Positions 44,294-56,123 of a stretch of DNA of 64,000 nt are shown here, piece after piece. Below the pieces are notes generated by a model, which worked only from the letters and a program-made list of their open reading frames with translations, made no database searches and had not been told where the DNA came from. The DNA is taken from NCBI GenBank assembly GCA_029721435.1, contig CM056582.1, positions 41,064,611-41,128,610 on the forward strand, read 5' to 3'. The position numbers were made by a program, and so were the translations under genes. This DNA comes from Gymnothorax reevesii (lineage: Eukaryota; Chordata; Actinopteri; Anguilliformes; Muraenidae). The first letter of the stretch is position 1. Every line of letters begins with the position of its first letter.

Positions 44294-44605
44294 AAAAAAT
44301 AACCTTCCCAGAACATTCAGGGAACCAGAATTTGTAAGCTTTATGGTTTGGGGAATGTTCCTACAACCAAAATGGAACATTCAGTAAAGGTTGCCCAAAG
44401 GTTCCCACATTATGAAGGTTAGGAGAACGTTGGGAGAATGTTAGGGGAACCAAAACATGCAACCAAAAACTAACGTATTTACGTCAGGAAAACTTTCCTG
44501 GCGAACCACAAGACAACCAAACAAACCTTCAAGGAACGTTCCCACAACCAAAAAATAATGTTGGCAGAATGTTCAGGGAACCAGAATTTGTTAGCCAGGA
44601 GGTTT

Positions 44606-46699
44606 GCCATTAAGGGAGGGTGTTCGATTACAGTCAGTAGTAAAATAATACATTAATATTAACATTAACAGAGTGGTAGCATTTTATGGGTAAAATCGCC
44701 TGACCTCTAACAATAATGAAACGACAGTAGTATTTTTTCATTTCAATTCTGACTTATAATCCATACTATATTTGCACAGACGAAAATAAAATAATTCCTT
44801 TTTTGTCAAGGTGTGAATAATTTATTGTTGCTCTTCGGGATTTCTATTTTCTAAGCTCCCAGTCAGAATTTTTAACTGGAACACGCCCTGATCGATGGAT
44901 GGCAATTTTTGCATTGATATCTGATTGCAGGGCCCCTGTAGTCGGATATCCATCTCGAAAAGTCGGAAGAACTTCACCTGCCCCGAGTTCAGAGTTTAAG
45001 ATGGCTGCACCCTGTATTAACAGAGTCAAAGATGCAGAAATATTCTGTTTATTAATCCTTCTGTCTTGTTTGTGTCTCATTAAATCAGTCGTTACTTGTA
45101 CAGCTTTTATCAGTGGACTTCTTGCTACAGTGTTTGTATGCGCAAAAGAACGTGCAATGCGTTGTTATCAACTAGTATTGCAATCAATACCGTTGCTATC
45201 AAAGGCTGTGGGTGCCCTATCCGTACCTCCTACCCGATCGGTTCTGCGCACGCGCAAACGTTCTGTGCATGTACATGTGCATTGTTTAACTCATATTTAC
45301 GACAATGCCCAATGTGTGTTTTAAGGGACATGAGATGTCCTTTCCTCAGTTGCGTTATATGAAGCGTAGCTCGTTTCTGATGACCACCTCGACTGGATCT
45401 GTTGGAATATGATCCGCGGGAATTGGCATGCATGAAAACCGTGAATTAATTGCAAAATTTCATCATCAAAGTATGAAATACAGTTCAGCTGCTGCAAGCT
45501 ATATACCACAAAATAGGGGGCCTAAATTTGAACTCTGGTAGCTTTTTAAAGTGTGATAATTATTTTTTTTTTCATAAATCATCTAAGTTTTCCAGTTCTC
45601 CGCCCCCTAATTATTATTTTTTTTGCATTGTGTGTAACCCTAGTTATAATATGATGCAGTAAAATTAATCGCAGTGTCTAGAGATTAGGATAAGGATTCG
45701 GGATTATGGTTAGGGGAAGGGTTAGAGGTTGGGGTTAGGGTTTAGGAAAACAATCTTCCTTTCCCTAGTTTCCCCTTATGAGGGCCCCTCGGGAAAGAAA
45801 AGTTTGCTCAGGCCATTCAGTGTACTGGAGCCTTTATATAGGAAGAATTTGGTCTCTCCTGAGCTGGAGTTTTAAGTGCGTTTGTTGAGTCCTCTTGGGA
45901 ACAAAGTGTTTTATGATCCAATGTTTTTCAGTCCTACGTCTGTCCTCCGGTGTCCACTTGTTGTTTGTCTGGAGCACGGATATTTCTAGTGCCTCAAGTC
46001 CATCCAAGTTAGAGGTTAGGGTTAGGGTTAGCTTAGGACAGGGCTTGGAATGGGGACTGCCGTACCTCTCCACATTGAAATGCATTGGGACGAAGAAGCA
46101 GAACGCAGTTTTCCCTTCCGGGAATTCCGCCATCTGAGGAAAGGAATCAGCTGGGAAATTCTGCTCTCAAACGCAGGACATATGTATAGATCTAATGAAA
46201 TTAACTTGTTCTAATAAATGCATCAGCGAAAGTGGAGGACGCAGTGTGAAAGTCTGGCAGCTCTAGTACAAATTTACTATCGGTTACTGTTTGCTACGGC
46301 AACAGTTGGTGAGTACAGCGGTTTTTCTACTCTATAGCTAGGATGCAGGGGAGGCTAGAATCCACCCCATATAGACACATTTGTAGAACGGGTTGACATG
46401 CCCAAGGGTAGACCGGAGATCGTAGAAATCCGGTAGGTCTGAGTTTAGAGGGAAACATGGACAGTGAGGGGCAGCTAAAAGTGGACCAACAGCTTATGGA
46501 CTGCTTTGGTGTGTATTAGGACCTGCTGGTTCGTGTGCATAGCTGTGAAGTGTTGTTAGCGTGGAGAAACGAACAGCTTCCATGCTGGTATATGACTGAG
46601 GGGCGAAAGCTCCAAGCTAAATGGCCTTTTTCGGAAATTGCCCGTGGTAATGGTTTACTTATTGCTTCAGAATGACCAGTTTTTCCTCGCGGAAAATGG
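44606..46699. other. Mostly unannotated, with a repeat and short telomere-like tracts
   Basis: The part 44845-45020 (CCCAGTCAGAATTTTTAACT, GGAAGAACTTCACCTG, AGTTTAAGATGGCTGC) looks like a small interspersed repeat. A degenerate GGTTAGGG tract lies at 45705-45755 and a short GGGTTAGGGTTAG at about 46016-46030. The open frame at 44899-45324 starts inside the repeat and has a hydrophobic middle but no recognisable domain. Confidence 0.4.
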
Positions 46700-47850
46700 G
46701 TGCATTATGGATAGCGTGCGAGAGCTAGACAGAGCTCCAGTTATGTCATGAACATAATACAGGTTTTACAGACCGTAAGTTCCGTCTGCGTTGAACCATT
46801 ACTTATGTGGAGCTAGGGAATCGATCACTTTTACAGGAAAGAACTTAATATTCAATCGATGGCAATGCAGTGTTTGTCATACCGAACACGTTACAGCCTG
46901 TGCGCTTCCCTGTTGCTTTCACCGGTAGTATCAGAGAACTTGCCCAGCCATTAGAGATGTATCAGGCTGACCCCGGTCATGGATAAGTTAAGCGATCGTT
47001 TCATAAGCACCCAAAAATGCACCCCAAGCTCTGCAAAATCTACATCTGGTCTAACTGCAACCCAACTAGGCAGACACATACAGCTCCTCTCCGGTTAGAT
47101 TCAACTGTAATGGTTACAATTAGGCAACGTTATGATGAAATTGCCACATTGATGCTTACCGAAGTAACACAAGCATACCGATCCGAATTGCAGCATATAA
47201 GTTAACCAGGAGCATTTTTAATTGGCAGACCGCGCAAAATAACATGCGGTCACTGATAAGCGGTCATGACTTTGAATGTAATCTGTCGCGCGAAAAATTT
47301 GTTTCGCGTCTTATGTGAAAGCAGCTTTATGGATAGTACGCAACAGCTAGAGAGAGCTTGGTTATGTTATGAACATAACGCAGGTTTTGCAGACCGTAAG
47401 TTCCGTTAGCGCGGACAAGTTACTTATGTGGAGCTAGCGAATTGACCACTTCTACAGAAAAGAATGACCTATTTAATCTCCGCCTTTTTCGGCTTTTTAT
47501 TAGCCACAACAATTTCTTAAGGGGGATGAAATTATGTCAAGGTAGTGCAGAGAAATCATTTCTGAACCGGTAGAGCTTCTGCGTATCGCTTTGCTTTCAT
47601 GGTTGCACCAGAGAGCTTGCCCAGACATTTGTGAAGTATCTAGGTAATCCCGGTCATGGATAAGTGAAGCAATCACTAACTGTAGTGGCTACAATCGGGC
47701 AACGTTATGATGAAACTGCCACATTGATGAAGTAACATAAGCACCCCGATCAGAATGACTGCATTTATGTTAACCAGGAGCATTTTTAATTACCATGGCA
47801 GTCAAACTAACATGCAGTAGCTTGTAACCGAGCGGTCATAACCACAGAGA
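46700..47850 (+). repeat. Old tandem duplication, unit about 600 bp
   Basis: 46710-47280 and 47332-47850 share, in the same order: GAACATAAYRCAGGTTTT; ACAGACCGTAAGTTCCGT; TTACTTATGTGGAGCTAG; GCCCAGMCATT; CCCGGTCATGGATAAGT; GGCAACGTTATGATGAAA; and TTAACCAGGAGCATTTTTAA. Identity is moderate with several indels, so it is ancient. No open frame is conserved between copies. Confidence 0.75.
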
Positions 47851-48289
47851 CAAACCCTTGCAACACAGGTTTTACAGACAGCAAGTTCCAATTTACAAGC
47901 ATCCAAATTACACACAAGTATTAAAAGTTAGCTTCAAATGAAGTTTATGTTCACACACTACGTGTAGAATTTCCCCCGATATCACTCTTGCATATTTAGG
48001 ACACAAACATTGCAACAGCAACTTGGCTATGTTAGCCGCTGTGCTACAGCCACAATCAACTAGCTATCACGTCAGGTTGGCTTATGCAGTAAAAGCAACT
48101 TACAGCTTCTTTGTCTGTGAGTCACGGACAGTCACAATTGATACAGGCTTTATCTTCAGATATTTTACAAAGCCTGTGTTTGAGGCCAGTTGTTAGTGCT
48201 AACTATCGCTAGCGGTCCTGCTAGCCACCCGTAACACGTTAGCTTCACTTACATGATTTGCTGTTATATGGTTACTTACAGCCTGTGGC
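47851..48289. other. No gene recognised
   Basis: Non-coding DNA between the tandem duplication and the THAP-like fragment. Confidence 0.3.
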
Positions 48290-48612
48290 TCCGAGCGCTT
48301 GATCAATGCAACTGCTTCATGTTTGAGAAGCAGCTGAAACGCTTATCCTGTGTTGAATTATCCTTTGACAAAGCTGTCTTTGCTGAAATACTGAGCACAA
48401 GCAGCTAACGTTCCCTTTGGCCATGGCCGTTTGCTGCCAGCAATCAAAAAAGCTACCCACTGATGCCGGGTGACATCGTCTTCTGGAAGAGAAATATTTG
48501 GTTTTCTTTGCGTCCAAAAGTAAACCGACAAGTAGCTTTGGGAGAGATACTGACAAAATTGCACCTCAAATGATCTCCAGTTCTTCTTTTGTATTTCCAA
48601 AAGTGTAGACAC
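48290..48612 (-). pseudogene. Decayed THAP-type zinc-finger fragment
   Basis: On the minus strand the translation has SLPEDDVTRHQWVAFLIAG, then AACAQYFSKDSFVKG. After an in-frame stop it continues FNTG, a second stop, then AFQLLLKHEAVALI. The order of an FPxD-type segment, RxxWV, CSxHFxxDSF, YNAG and LKxGAVPTI is that of the second half of a THAP domain (C2CH). Here the zinc-binding His is Tyr (CAQYF), two stops interrupt the frame, and the N-terminal Cys pair is not found. THAP domains occur in host DNA-binding proteins and in P-element-type transposases; I cannot say which this came from. Confidence 0.5.
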
Positions 48613-49368
48613 TATTAAGGCATAGTATGATCTGCCGTTGGCAGTGCCTGCTAGAATAGTTTCCAGTGTGGGCAGGTCCAGCGCAGTGGTTGGCTCTGGC
48701 TAGGTCTGTACTAATTGGACGGCACAACTTGACGTCAGGTTTTGCCCAGATCTCAGGAGGATCTGTTCAGAGAGGAAATCACGCTCACAAAATCACGTTC
48801 TTGGATTTTGGCAAAATCCCTCTATCTTATGTTTAGAAACTTTTCAGAGGTTGAGCACGGACAACCAACATTATAATATTACTAATATGTATGAAAAGAG
48901 GGATCAGCATGTTAGGTCCTCATTAAAGGTGATTGCTACAAGTTTAATTCCTCCTAGCCAGTAGGTGTCACCGTGTCGCACTCACACTCGCCCACTCTCC
49001 CACCAACCTTCAATTGTACTGGTTGCCAGGTATGCCAAATACCGGAGGTGGACGTAGAAAAAGAGAGATGTCAAATCAGGAGTCTTTCGTGGTATATTAA
49101 TTATTAAAGATCATAAGTCCTGTCTGTGTGCCTATATAACACCATTACACACTGTCACAATCTCCTTGTAAAGCATGTTTAGATCACTAACTTAACAGCT
49201 GACTGAAGAATGCCGAGACGAGAATCGTTTTTTCTACCCATTATGTCCATTGCCATTTTTTTGGCACCTATGATTGGCTGCTGAAAACAACTTATGAACA
49301 TGCCTGTATTTTGCCGTTACTGGTTGTTTTAAGGCTGAATTCTTTCACTTCTTACATTCGCTGCTGTC
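48613..49368. other. No gene recognised
   Basis: Non-coding flank of the Gypsy element. Confidence 0.35.
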
Positions 49369-49373
49369 GTAAT

Positions 49374-49584
49374 TGTAATCGTTTTCGGTGATGAATATGT
49401 GTGAGTCAGAGATCACACAGGCTGGTACTGACAAAGCGTGTCGTCTTTACTGAACTCTCAGCGTATGCAAGATCTATGGGTAGAACTAACAGAACCCTGA
49501 AATCTGGATACTCACATAAGCTAAGAGCGATGCGGCCCCTGCTGGGCATAACATGTATATACATCATATATCATATGAGCTACA
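49374..49584 (-). repeat. 3' LTR of the Gypsy element (211 bp)
   Basis: TGTAATCGTTTTCGGTGATG at its left edge and GAGCTACA at its right edge (plus-strand view). It matches the other LTR except for a missing 15-16-bp piece and scattered substitutions. A purine-rich tract (AAAGGAAAGGGA on the minus strand, 49596-49585) adjoins it as the plus-strand primer. Confidence 0.9.
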
Positions 49585-49870
49585 TCCCTTTCCTTTAGCT
49601 CACATCCCTCACAAAAAAACAAAGCAGCACAAATTCAGTGTAAACACAAACACAACATTACTATGTGACTTCAGACTTTTAGCACTAATCTTAGGATACA
49701 CCTAAATGAACTGAAAAAACAACCCAACTTTAAATCGAGGTGGCTGGAATGTAACACTTGAGCTTATTTGACACAAAAAAATGAGATCAAAATTAGCGCT
49801 TTTTAAAAACCAACTTAGTGCACATACTCAATCAACATTGCACGCATATTGCAAACATCATGTTTTTTCA

Positions 49871-51348
49871 TCACTGCAAATATTTAGGATTTGGTCTACA
49901 GATGCGACCTGCACGTGTTGTGTAGTATGCATTGTTCTCTGTGGGTGAATGTGTAGTGCATGTTAACTGGGAGGGGGAAGTACGTTGCAATTGCATGGTG
50001 TTTGGTTCTGGTGTGTGTAGTGTGAGAGGGGCACTGTCCACAGCATGATGACTAGTGTTCAATGAGTCCTGATCCTCGTCGTGGGGCTGTGGTGGTGGCG
50101 GCTCTGCAACAGGCAGGATGTGCCGGCGGTTTCTCCTGTACATCTTCCCATTTGACTGGATAACGTAGGAACGTGGCTCCCTGCTTCTCTCCTTTACGAT
50201 CCCTAACTGGTCATGTCCTTTGGGTGTCTGCATGCGAACCACCTGTCCTTCTGCTAAAGGCTACAGCGGACGACTTGACTTGTCATGTTGGGGTTTTAGA
50301 GTTAGCCTTTTGTTGAGTAGCTGGGCTCTGACTTGCTGACTGTCTTTTGGTGCTGGTTCTAGCAGTTTAGTACACACTGGAATAGCTGTGCGTGTTTGAC
50401 GCGACATCAGGCGTTCCGCGGGGGAGCCCAGTGTCGAATCACGGGGAATATTTCTGAGATTCAGAATGTTGAGAAAAACGTCTGATCCATCTCTGTGAGA
50501 TCTCTCCATCACCTGCTTGGCACTGCGCGCAGCTCTCTCTGCGAGCCCATTGGATTGTAGGAATTCAGGGCTGCTGGTAGTGTGGATAAAGTCCCATTGC
50601 CTGGCAAAATCCTTGAACTGCTGACTGGTGTACTGTCTAGCATTATCAGAGTGGAGAGTGTGTGGTACACCATGGACTGAGAAGTGCCTCTTTAATTTGG
50701 ATATTACTGCTGACGATGTTAGATCGTTGAGCAGGTCGACCTCAAACCAGCCAAAGTATGAATCCACGAGGACTTGGTAGTGTTTACCACGCCATTCAAA
50801 CATGTCTGTGGCTACAATGGACCACGGGAGATCTGGGACAGGATGGAGCTGCAGAGGTTCCTTTTGTTGGTGTGACTTGGTGCTGTTGCACACTGCCCAG
50901 GTGAGTAACTCTTTGGTGATGTCATTTGACATAGCAGGCCAGAATATTATGCCTCTGACTCTGCACTTGGTTGCTTCGATGCCAAGATGGCCTTTGTGCA
51001 TGATGTCTATGTACTCCCTGCGCAGAGAGTGGGGAATGACTGCTTTGTGGCCTTCCATTATAACACCGTCATCCACTGTGAGCTCATCTCTGTAGGGAAA
51101 AAAGGGGATTAGTGCAGGCTTGAGATGACTCTCTTTGGTGGGCCATCCATTTTGAATGACTGCACAGAGGGTTTGTAGTTCTTCATCCTCGGCCGTGCGC
51201 CGTCTGAGTTCTTCCAAGCGGGCTGTGGAAATGTAACTCACTGACATCACTTCGTACTCATTCTCCTCTGTAGGGCTCTGAGAGGCTTGTGCACTTGGAG
51301 CTCTAGAGAGTGTGTCAGCCAAGTACATGTGTTTGCCCTTTTGTACAC
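49871..51348 (-). pseudogene. Integrase and 3' end of pol
   Basis: The 51328-50261 frame starts at MYLADTLSRAPSA, the end of RNase H. The zinc-binding N-terminus follows (H in IMHKGHLGIEATKCRV, then WAVCNSTK, where one expected Cys is missing). Next is the DD35E core: ATDMFEW, LHSDNARQYTS and NGLAERAARS, with exactly 35 residues between the second Asp and the Glu. It ends with a stop at 50261; after another break, 50242-49871 carries a C-terminal domain with SYVIQSNGKMYRRNRRHILP. It would insert the cDNA. The stop between core and tail and the missing Cys show decay. Confidence 0.85.
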
Positions 51349-52858
51349 CAAAGTGATGTCATAGCTCTGCAGGCGGAGTAGCATCCTTTGGAGACGGGCA
51401 GGAGCTGTGTGAATGGGCTTCTTCATTATTGTCACCAAAGGCAGGTGGTCAGTTTCCACTATGATGGATTTTCCGTACACATAGTCTTTGAATTTTGTAC
51501 TCCTTTTCAATCTGGGCGTATCTTGTCTCTGTATCTGTGAGGGTGCGTGATGAAAAGGGGACTGGCTTACCATTTTGTAGACATGCTGCTCCGAGCCCAT
51601 AGCACAATGCATCACAAGTGACTGTGACTGGCTCCCTGACGTCGTAGTACGCCAAAACTGGGGGGTTTGACAGGCATGACTTTAGGTGGTCAAATGCCTC
51701 CTGGTGCTGTTGGAGCCAACACCACAGTGTGTCCTTGTGTATCAGGCTTCTCAGGGGAGCTGTAATGTCACTGAAGTTGGGAATGTATTTTGCAAGGTAA
51801 TTTCCCATGCCCAGAAAACGTTGTAGTGAAGTGACATCAGTGAGGACAGGCATGGTGGTGATAGCAGCCGTTTTAGAGGGATCAGCTTTGAGGCCCTCGC
51901 TTGTGAAGACATGGCCTCCATAGCCTACTTGGTCCAAACAAAACCTGCACTTTTCTGGATTGAGCTTGGGGTTGACCTCTCTCACTCGATCAAGCACTTT
52001 TTTCAGGTTTGCGTCATGATCAGCTATGTCACAACCTCCGATGATGATGTCGTCAACAATGACTGAGCATGGACAGCCGGTGAATGGCTGTTCCATCGTG
52101 CGCTGGAACACCTAGCTGGCAGAGTTAATGCCAAAGGGCATGCGCAGGAACCTGCACCGCCCAAACGGAGTACTGAATGTTGTCAGCATTGAGGATTTCC
52201 AGTCGAGAGGAATCTACCAGAAGGAGTTCTTCGCATCCAGGACAGAAAACACAGTTGCCCCGGACATCTGCGCTGCGACCTCTACACTACGCATGGGGTG
52301 GTGAGGTCTTTTGAGAGCTGTATTGAGGTCTTTTGGATTGATGCTAAGCCTGATTTCTTGCTTGTTCTTTTTATGTGCTACCAATATAGAGGAAACCCAG
52401 TCTGTGGGCTCTGAGACAGGTGTGATAACACTCATGCTTTGCATGTGTTTGAGTTCCGCTTTAACACTCTCTTGCATTGCTACAGGTATGCGGTGGGCTG
52501 GCCGCACCACGAGTTGTACATTGGAATGCAGCGTCATGGAATATGTGACTGGAAACTGCCCGAGTTCGTCATTGAAAACATCCTTGTACAGTTTGAGAGT
52601 TTGTGCTCTGAAATCTGTGTTGCCCGTGGTGACAAGGTGGGCATCGGGGCTCTTTTTGACGATCCCCATATCCACACATCTACGGAATCCCAGCAATAGC
52701 TGCACATCTGAGTCCACTAAGAAGAAAGGCAAAGTGTGATATTGTTCCTTTAGACAGCATGACAACATGACTAGGCCTTTTGTTTCAATCCTAGCTCCTC
52801 CATAAGCTACAAGGTTAGTATTTGCCTCCTGCAGGATGACTTTCTCACTTTTAGTCAT
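51349..52858 (-). pseudogene. Reverse transcriptase and RNase H
   Basis: The RT region begins at 52858 and includes AKTRAY-independent motifs typical of Gypsy: EIRLSINPKDLNTALKRPHH and VFSVLDAKNSFW (first catalytic Asp). Two in-frame TAG codons follow, after FW at about 52216 and after INSAS at about 52114. From 52111 come MEQPFTGCPCSVIVDDIIIG (catalytic VDD), QVGYGGHVFTSEGLK and LQRFLGMGNYLAKYIPNFSD. RNase H begins at PVTVTCDALCYGLGA. Near 51490 a small deletion and frameshift remove the usual helix, and sense resumes with FKDYVYGKSIIVETDHLPLV. It shifts again near 51335. No active enzyme can be made. Confidence 0.85.
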
Positions 52859-52861
52859 TTG

Positions 52862-53866
52862 TTAAAAAGTCTTATGTGGAAGCACGTTACATTTTGCTCC
52901 AGTGTCAACTTTTAACTCAGTGGATTTGCCATTAAGTTGCACTATGACAAACCCCTCGTCCCTTTCATCAACCTGTGAGGCAACACTGTCGATTTGACGG
53001 ATAACATCATCTGCACACACCGTGGACTGTTTCAAGGTCACTTCGTGCACTGGCCTTCTGGGGCCCTTCCTGTGTGGTTTATTTTGGTCCCCTGGTTTGG
53101 ATTTGCAACATTCTTTAAAATGGTTAATCTTATTACACTTGTGGCACTGCTGTCCAAAAGCAGGACATCTGTCCCTTTTGGCCGCATGACTACCCCCACA
53201 GTTGCTGCATTTGCTTATGGTATGAGAGGGTGTCTGGGGTCCAAACTGTTGCTTCTTATTGGAGAATGGCTTAAGTGCATCAACATTGGTAGCCTGAGTT
53301 GCAAGAGTCCGACTATTCTCCTCGGTCATTTCATGGATACGACAGACTGATATAGCTTTGGCCAGAGTCAATTCACTGTCTCTCAACAAGGACTTTCTTA
53401 AGGAGTCATTGGTAATGCCACACACAATACAATCACAGATAAGTTTGTCAGTCAAATCTCCAAAGTGGCAACTTTTAGCTTTTATTTTCAAGTCACCTTG
53501 TTTTTGATTCTGTGAATAAAATCTGTGTCTGTCCATTGTCCTGTTTCCCTGGGGGTTGCCCATTTCTCTGAACTTTCTCTTAGGGCAGTCCGGATCCTCT
53601 CTGGACTCCACTGGGGTGATCACCGCTCCATCGTCTCCACTCGCGCGCACCTCAGCCGCGTATACGAAAGAGCGTACGCGTTCAATGGCCTCGGGGCCGG
53701 CGAGGTTGAGGAGGATGTAAGCCCGTGTCTTTGCAGGCTTATCTGGGTGTGCTGCAGCAATAAAAATGTCATACTCCTGTTCAAAAATGCGCCAGTTTTC
53801 GGCAATGTTGTCCTCAAAAACAACAGAGTCTGGCCGGCGAAATCCCTCCACCATGACGTTCAGCAA
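52862..53866 (-). pseudogene. gag, nucleocapsid and protease start of the Gypsy element
   Basis: The frame encodes 334 residues. The capsid part has FEQEYDIFIAA and TRAYILLNLAGPEAIE, and later DRHRFYSQNQKQGDLKIKAK. Two zinc knuckles follow near residues 219-256: CSNCGGSHAAKRDRC and CHKCNKINHFKECC. The protease active site is VDTGAKCNVL near residue 322. A TAA at 52864-52862 separates it from the pol frame, which continues in the same frame. Whether that stop is an original translational control or a mutation cannot be told from one copy; given the other lesions, mutation is more likely. Confidence 0.85.
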
Positions 53867-53955
53867 TCACCACGTCCATCAGCTATTTAGTTAGGATGGC
53901 ACGGAGCAACAGGCCCGTCGAAAAAAAATCTGTTTACTCACTGGCGATAAGTCCG

Positions 53956-53973
53956 TACCGTCTTCTGACACCA
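53956..53973 (-). other. Primer-binding site next to the 5' LTR
   Basis: On the minus strand TGGTGTCAGAAGACGG follows the 5' LTR directly. TGG pairs with the CCA end of a tRNA, as in LTR retrotransposons. I do not assign the tRNA. Confidence 0.7.
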
Positions 53974-54200
53974 TGTAATCGTTTTCGATGATGAGTATGT
54001 GTGAGTCAGAGACCACACAGGCTGGTACTGACAAAGCATGTCGTCTTTATTGAACTCTCAGCGTGTGCAAGAAGTATCGCTGAGCTATCAGCCAGGCAGA
54101 ACTAACAGAACCCTGAAATCTGGACACTCACATAAGCTAAGAGCGATGCGGCCCCTTCTGGGGATAACATGAACATACATCATATATCATATGATCTACA
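53974..54200 (-). repeat. 5' LTR of the Gypsy element (227 bp)
   Basis: Plus-strand view begins TGTAATCGTTTTCGATGATG and ends GATCTACA. It carries AGCTATCAGCCAGGC, which the other LTR lacks. GTAAT follows directly outside. Confidence 0.9.
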
Positions 54201-54205
54201 GTAAT

Positions 54206-54964
54206 GTTGCGTGACATCTGATTGTGATATTTAGAAATGTGCTGGTGAGAGCAGTGCACGAGGCCACTGATGGTTAATCTATGCATTAATCATACTTCAT
54301 TCACTAGTCATTCTGAGAAATTCATCTGAGCCTGGTTGATCCTTGAACATTATAGTAAACACGTGTTCGCCAATACATGTGCGTGTGTATAAATATTTGA
54401 TGACATCAAACAAGCAGCCAATCAGAGGAGTCAAAAAAGGGCAAAGGATATAATGGGTAGAAAAAAAAAAATTGAGCCCGGGACGATGCCATTTCTCCAG
54501 AGCTTTCTCAAGATCCACCAACCTCTGAGCTCCGCTTCACGTGACATCAACGTACTAATACTGTTGGCACAGAGATCATTTCATGTCGACGTTGCCAACG
54601 TATCCAAATGTAAATATTTATATATTTTGGACCCGTGAAATTTAATTAAAAAAATTATTTCTATGATATTTTTTTTTCAGTAAAATTAACACTCTTATTC
54701 TGCACCCCTCTAGACGTTCTGTTGATGTATTATTTTTGAAAAATTAATCGTTTTGATGAAAAAGTTGTAGCTATGACCTTAAAAGTGAAAAAGAAGTTAC
54801 TGGCTACTTGAAGAACCATGAAATGAAAAATATTCTTTCTAAAATATCCTTGTGTTGTTGTGAATTTGTATACTATGATGTTGTTAAAGTTTAGTCACTG
54901 TCTGCCATCAAGTAAATTGTTAACACGTGTGGAAAAAATGGAGCATGAATTCCATGCCCTTGTG
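54206..54964. other. No gene recognised
   Basis: AT-rich flank without exons or defined repeats. Confidence 0.35.
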
Positions 54965-55929
54965 TAGGGAAAGCTGGGTAAGTTTAACCACTTTTCATAT
55001 TCAGGATTCCTACATCAAGTCAATTATAGTTGTGTTGCGAACTAATATACCAGCATATATTTCAGGATGTTGTGCACCCCTACAAACAATCTTTATGAGT
55101 GTAAGTATAACTGTTTTGATTGTATAGCATGTTCAAAAAAGTTGTCTTGTGGCACAACTTACCTTGTGTATGGGGTAAGTTGAGCACAGTACCAGGGTAA
55201 ATTGAGCTGACTTCACCCTCCATCCTTCTGATTCTCCCTCTCCCTGAATTACAATATTCCACAGTGAAAAATGTCTGTACTGAATGAAATAAGTGTCACA
55301 TCTTCAAATTCTTGTTTATTTATAAAACACAATTTAACAAGTAGGCCTTCAATAACTTTTTTATTATTATTGCATTTAAAAGTATTTTAACAAAAAATGA
55401 GAGATCTCAAGCATCTGTATATACCATCCTCCTGTATCTGCTACAATCTCCAATAAAAATAATTTTTAAAAAAAGAAAAAAAATCTGTAAAATAAAAACA
55501 TTTTAACATAGGCCCGAGTGGTTCGACTTGCCCCTGGCTAAATGGCTCAACTTACCCCAGAGCCACCATATTGAAGTAATTGGCCCCCACAGATAAAATA
55601 GTGTACTTTCATGCCAGGTTTACTGCTTCATGTTCTAGCTCATAGATACCCAAACTGATGTACAAAACAAATATAAAATTATCTGTTTTGGTCTAAGCAC
55701 AATCCTCAAGAGACTTATGGTAAACTAAATTCACTTTCACGAGTGAACAAATGTTTTTTTGGACATAAATGTTAAACCACATTTGCCATGTGTATCTTAC
55801 CTTCACAGACTCCATAAAAGGATGTATTCCTCCTAAATATTTGGTCTCATGCTCATTTTTGTTTATGGTTCCTTGACACAAGGGGTGGCTGAATTTACCC
55901 TTATGCTCAACTTTACCCGCTCTCCCCTA
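54965..55929. mobile_element. TA-flanked TIR element with GGGTAAGTT ends
   Basis: The left end TAGGGAAAGCTGGGTAAGTT (54965) and the right end ACTTTACCCGCTCTCCCCTA (to 55929) form imperfect TIRs. TA at both outer edges fits a Tc1/mariner-type duplication. Sub-terminal repeats of the same theme (GGGTAAGTTGAGC, AACTTACCCC) recur inside near 55170 and 55550. No transposase frame. Confidence 0.7.
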
Positions 55930-56123
55930 CTGGTATTGCGCATGCACAGAACTGATCAGACAGGAGGTATGGATAGGGTACTGACAAGTCTATTGTCATA
56001 GCATGTAGCTTGCGAACTGTCAGCAGTAGCTGATACATGAAGTGGACACCTTAGCTTCCTTTGTAACCGTACAAAATTACTATTGTGTAATGAATAAAGC
56101 GCGATTACTTCGCTGCTTTAATA

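Larger units (their letters stand above)
42800..44605 (+). repeat. GGAACGTTCCC-type interspersed repeat, interrupted by a hAT-like element
   Basis: Two related segments (42800-42947 and 44294-44605) share AGTTAGGAGAACGTT-like, CCAAAACATGCAACCA, ACAACCAAACAA and AAGGAACGTTCCCACAA. The left segment breaks after CCCACAATC..AATAAC and the right begins AATAACCTTCCCAGAACATTC, where an intact unit would read straight through. Everything between is inserted. Non-coding. Confidence 0.65.
49374..54200 (-). mobile_element. Full-length Ty3/Gypsy LTR retrotransposon, inactivated
   Basis: LTRs lie at 49374-49584 and 53974-54200, with TGTA..TACA ends and GTAAT duplicated on both sides (49369-49373 and 54201-54205). 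Order on the minus strand is LTR, primer-binding site, gag, protease, RT, RNase H, integrase, polypurine tract, LTR, so it is Ty3/Gypsy and not Copia. The total is 4.83 kb and there is no envelope-like frame. LTRs differ by about a dozen substitutions and a 15-16-bp indel, so insertion is not very recent. Several stops and frameshifts make it non-autonomous. Confidence 0.95.

Noticed and set aside
44899..45324. 141-codon frame with a hydrophobic middle as a membrane-protein gene
   Set aside because: It begins inside an interspersed repeat, and no splice signals or similarity support it.
45690..46040. Interstitial telomere
   Set aside because: Only short, degenerate TTAGGG-like words occur, far too few for a telomeric array.
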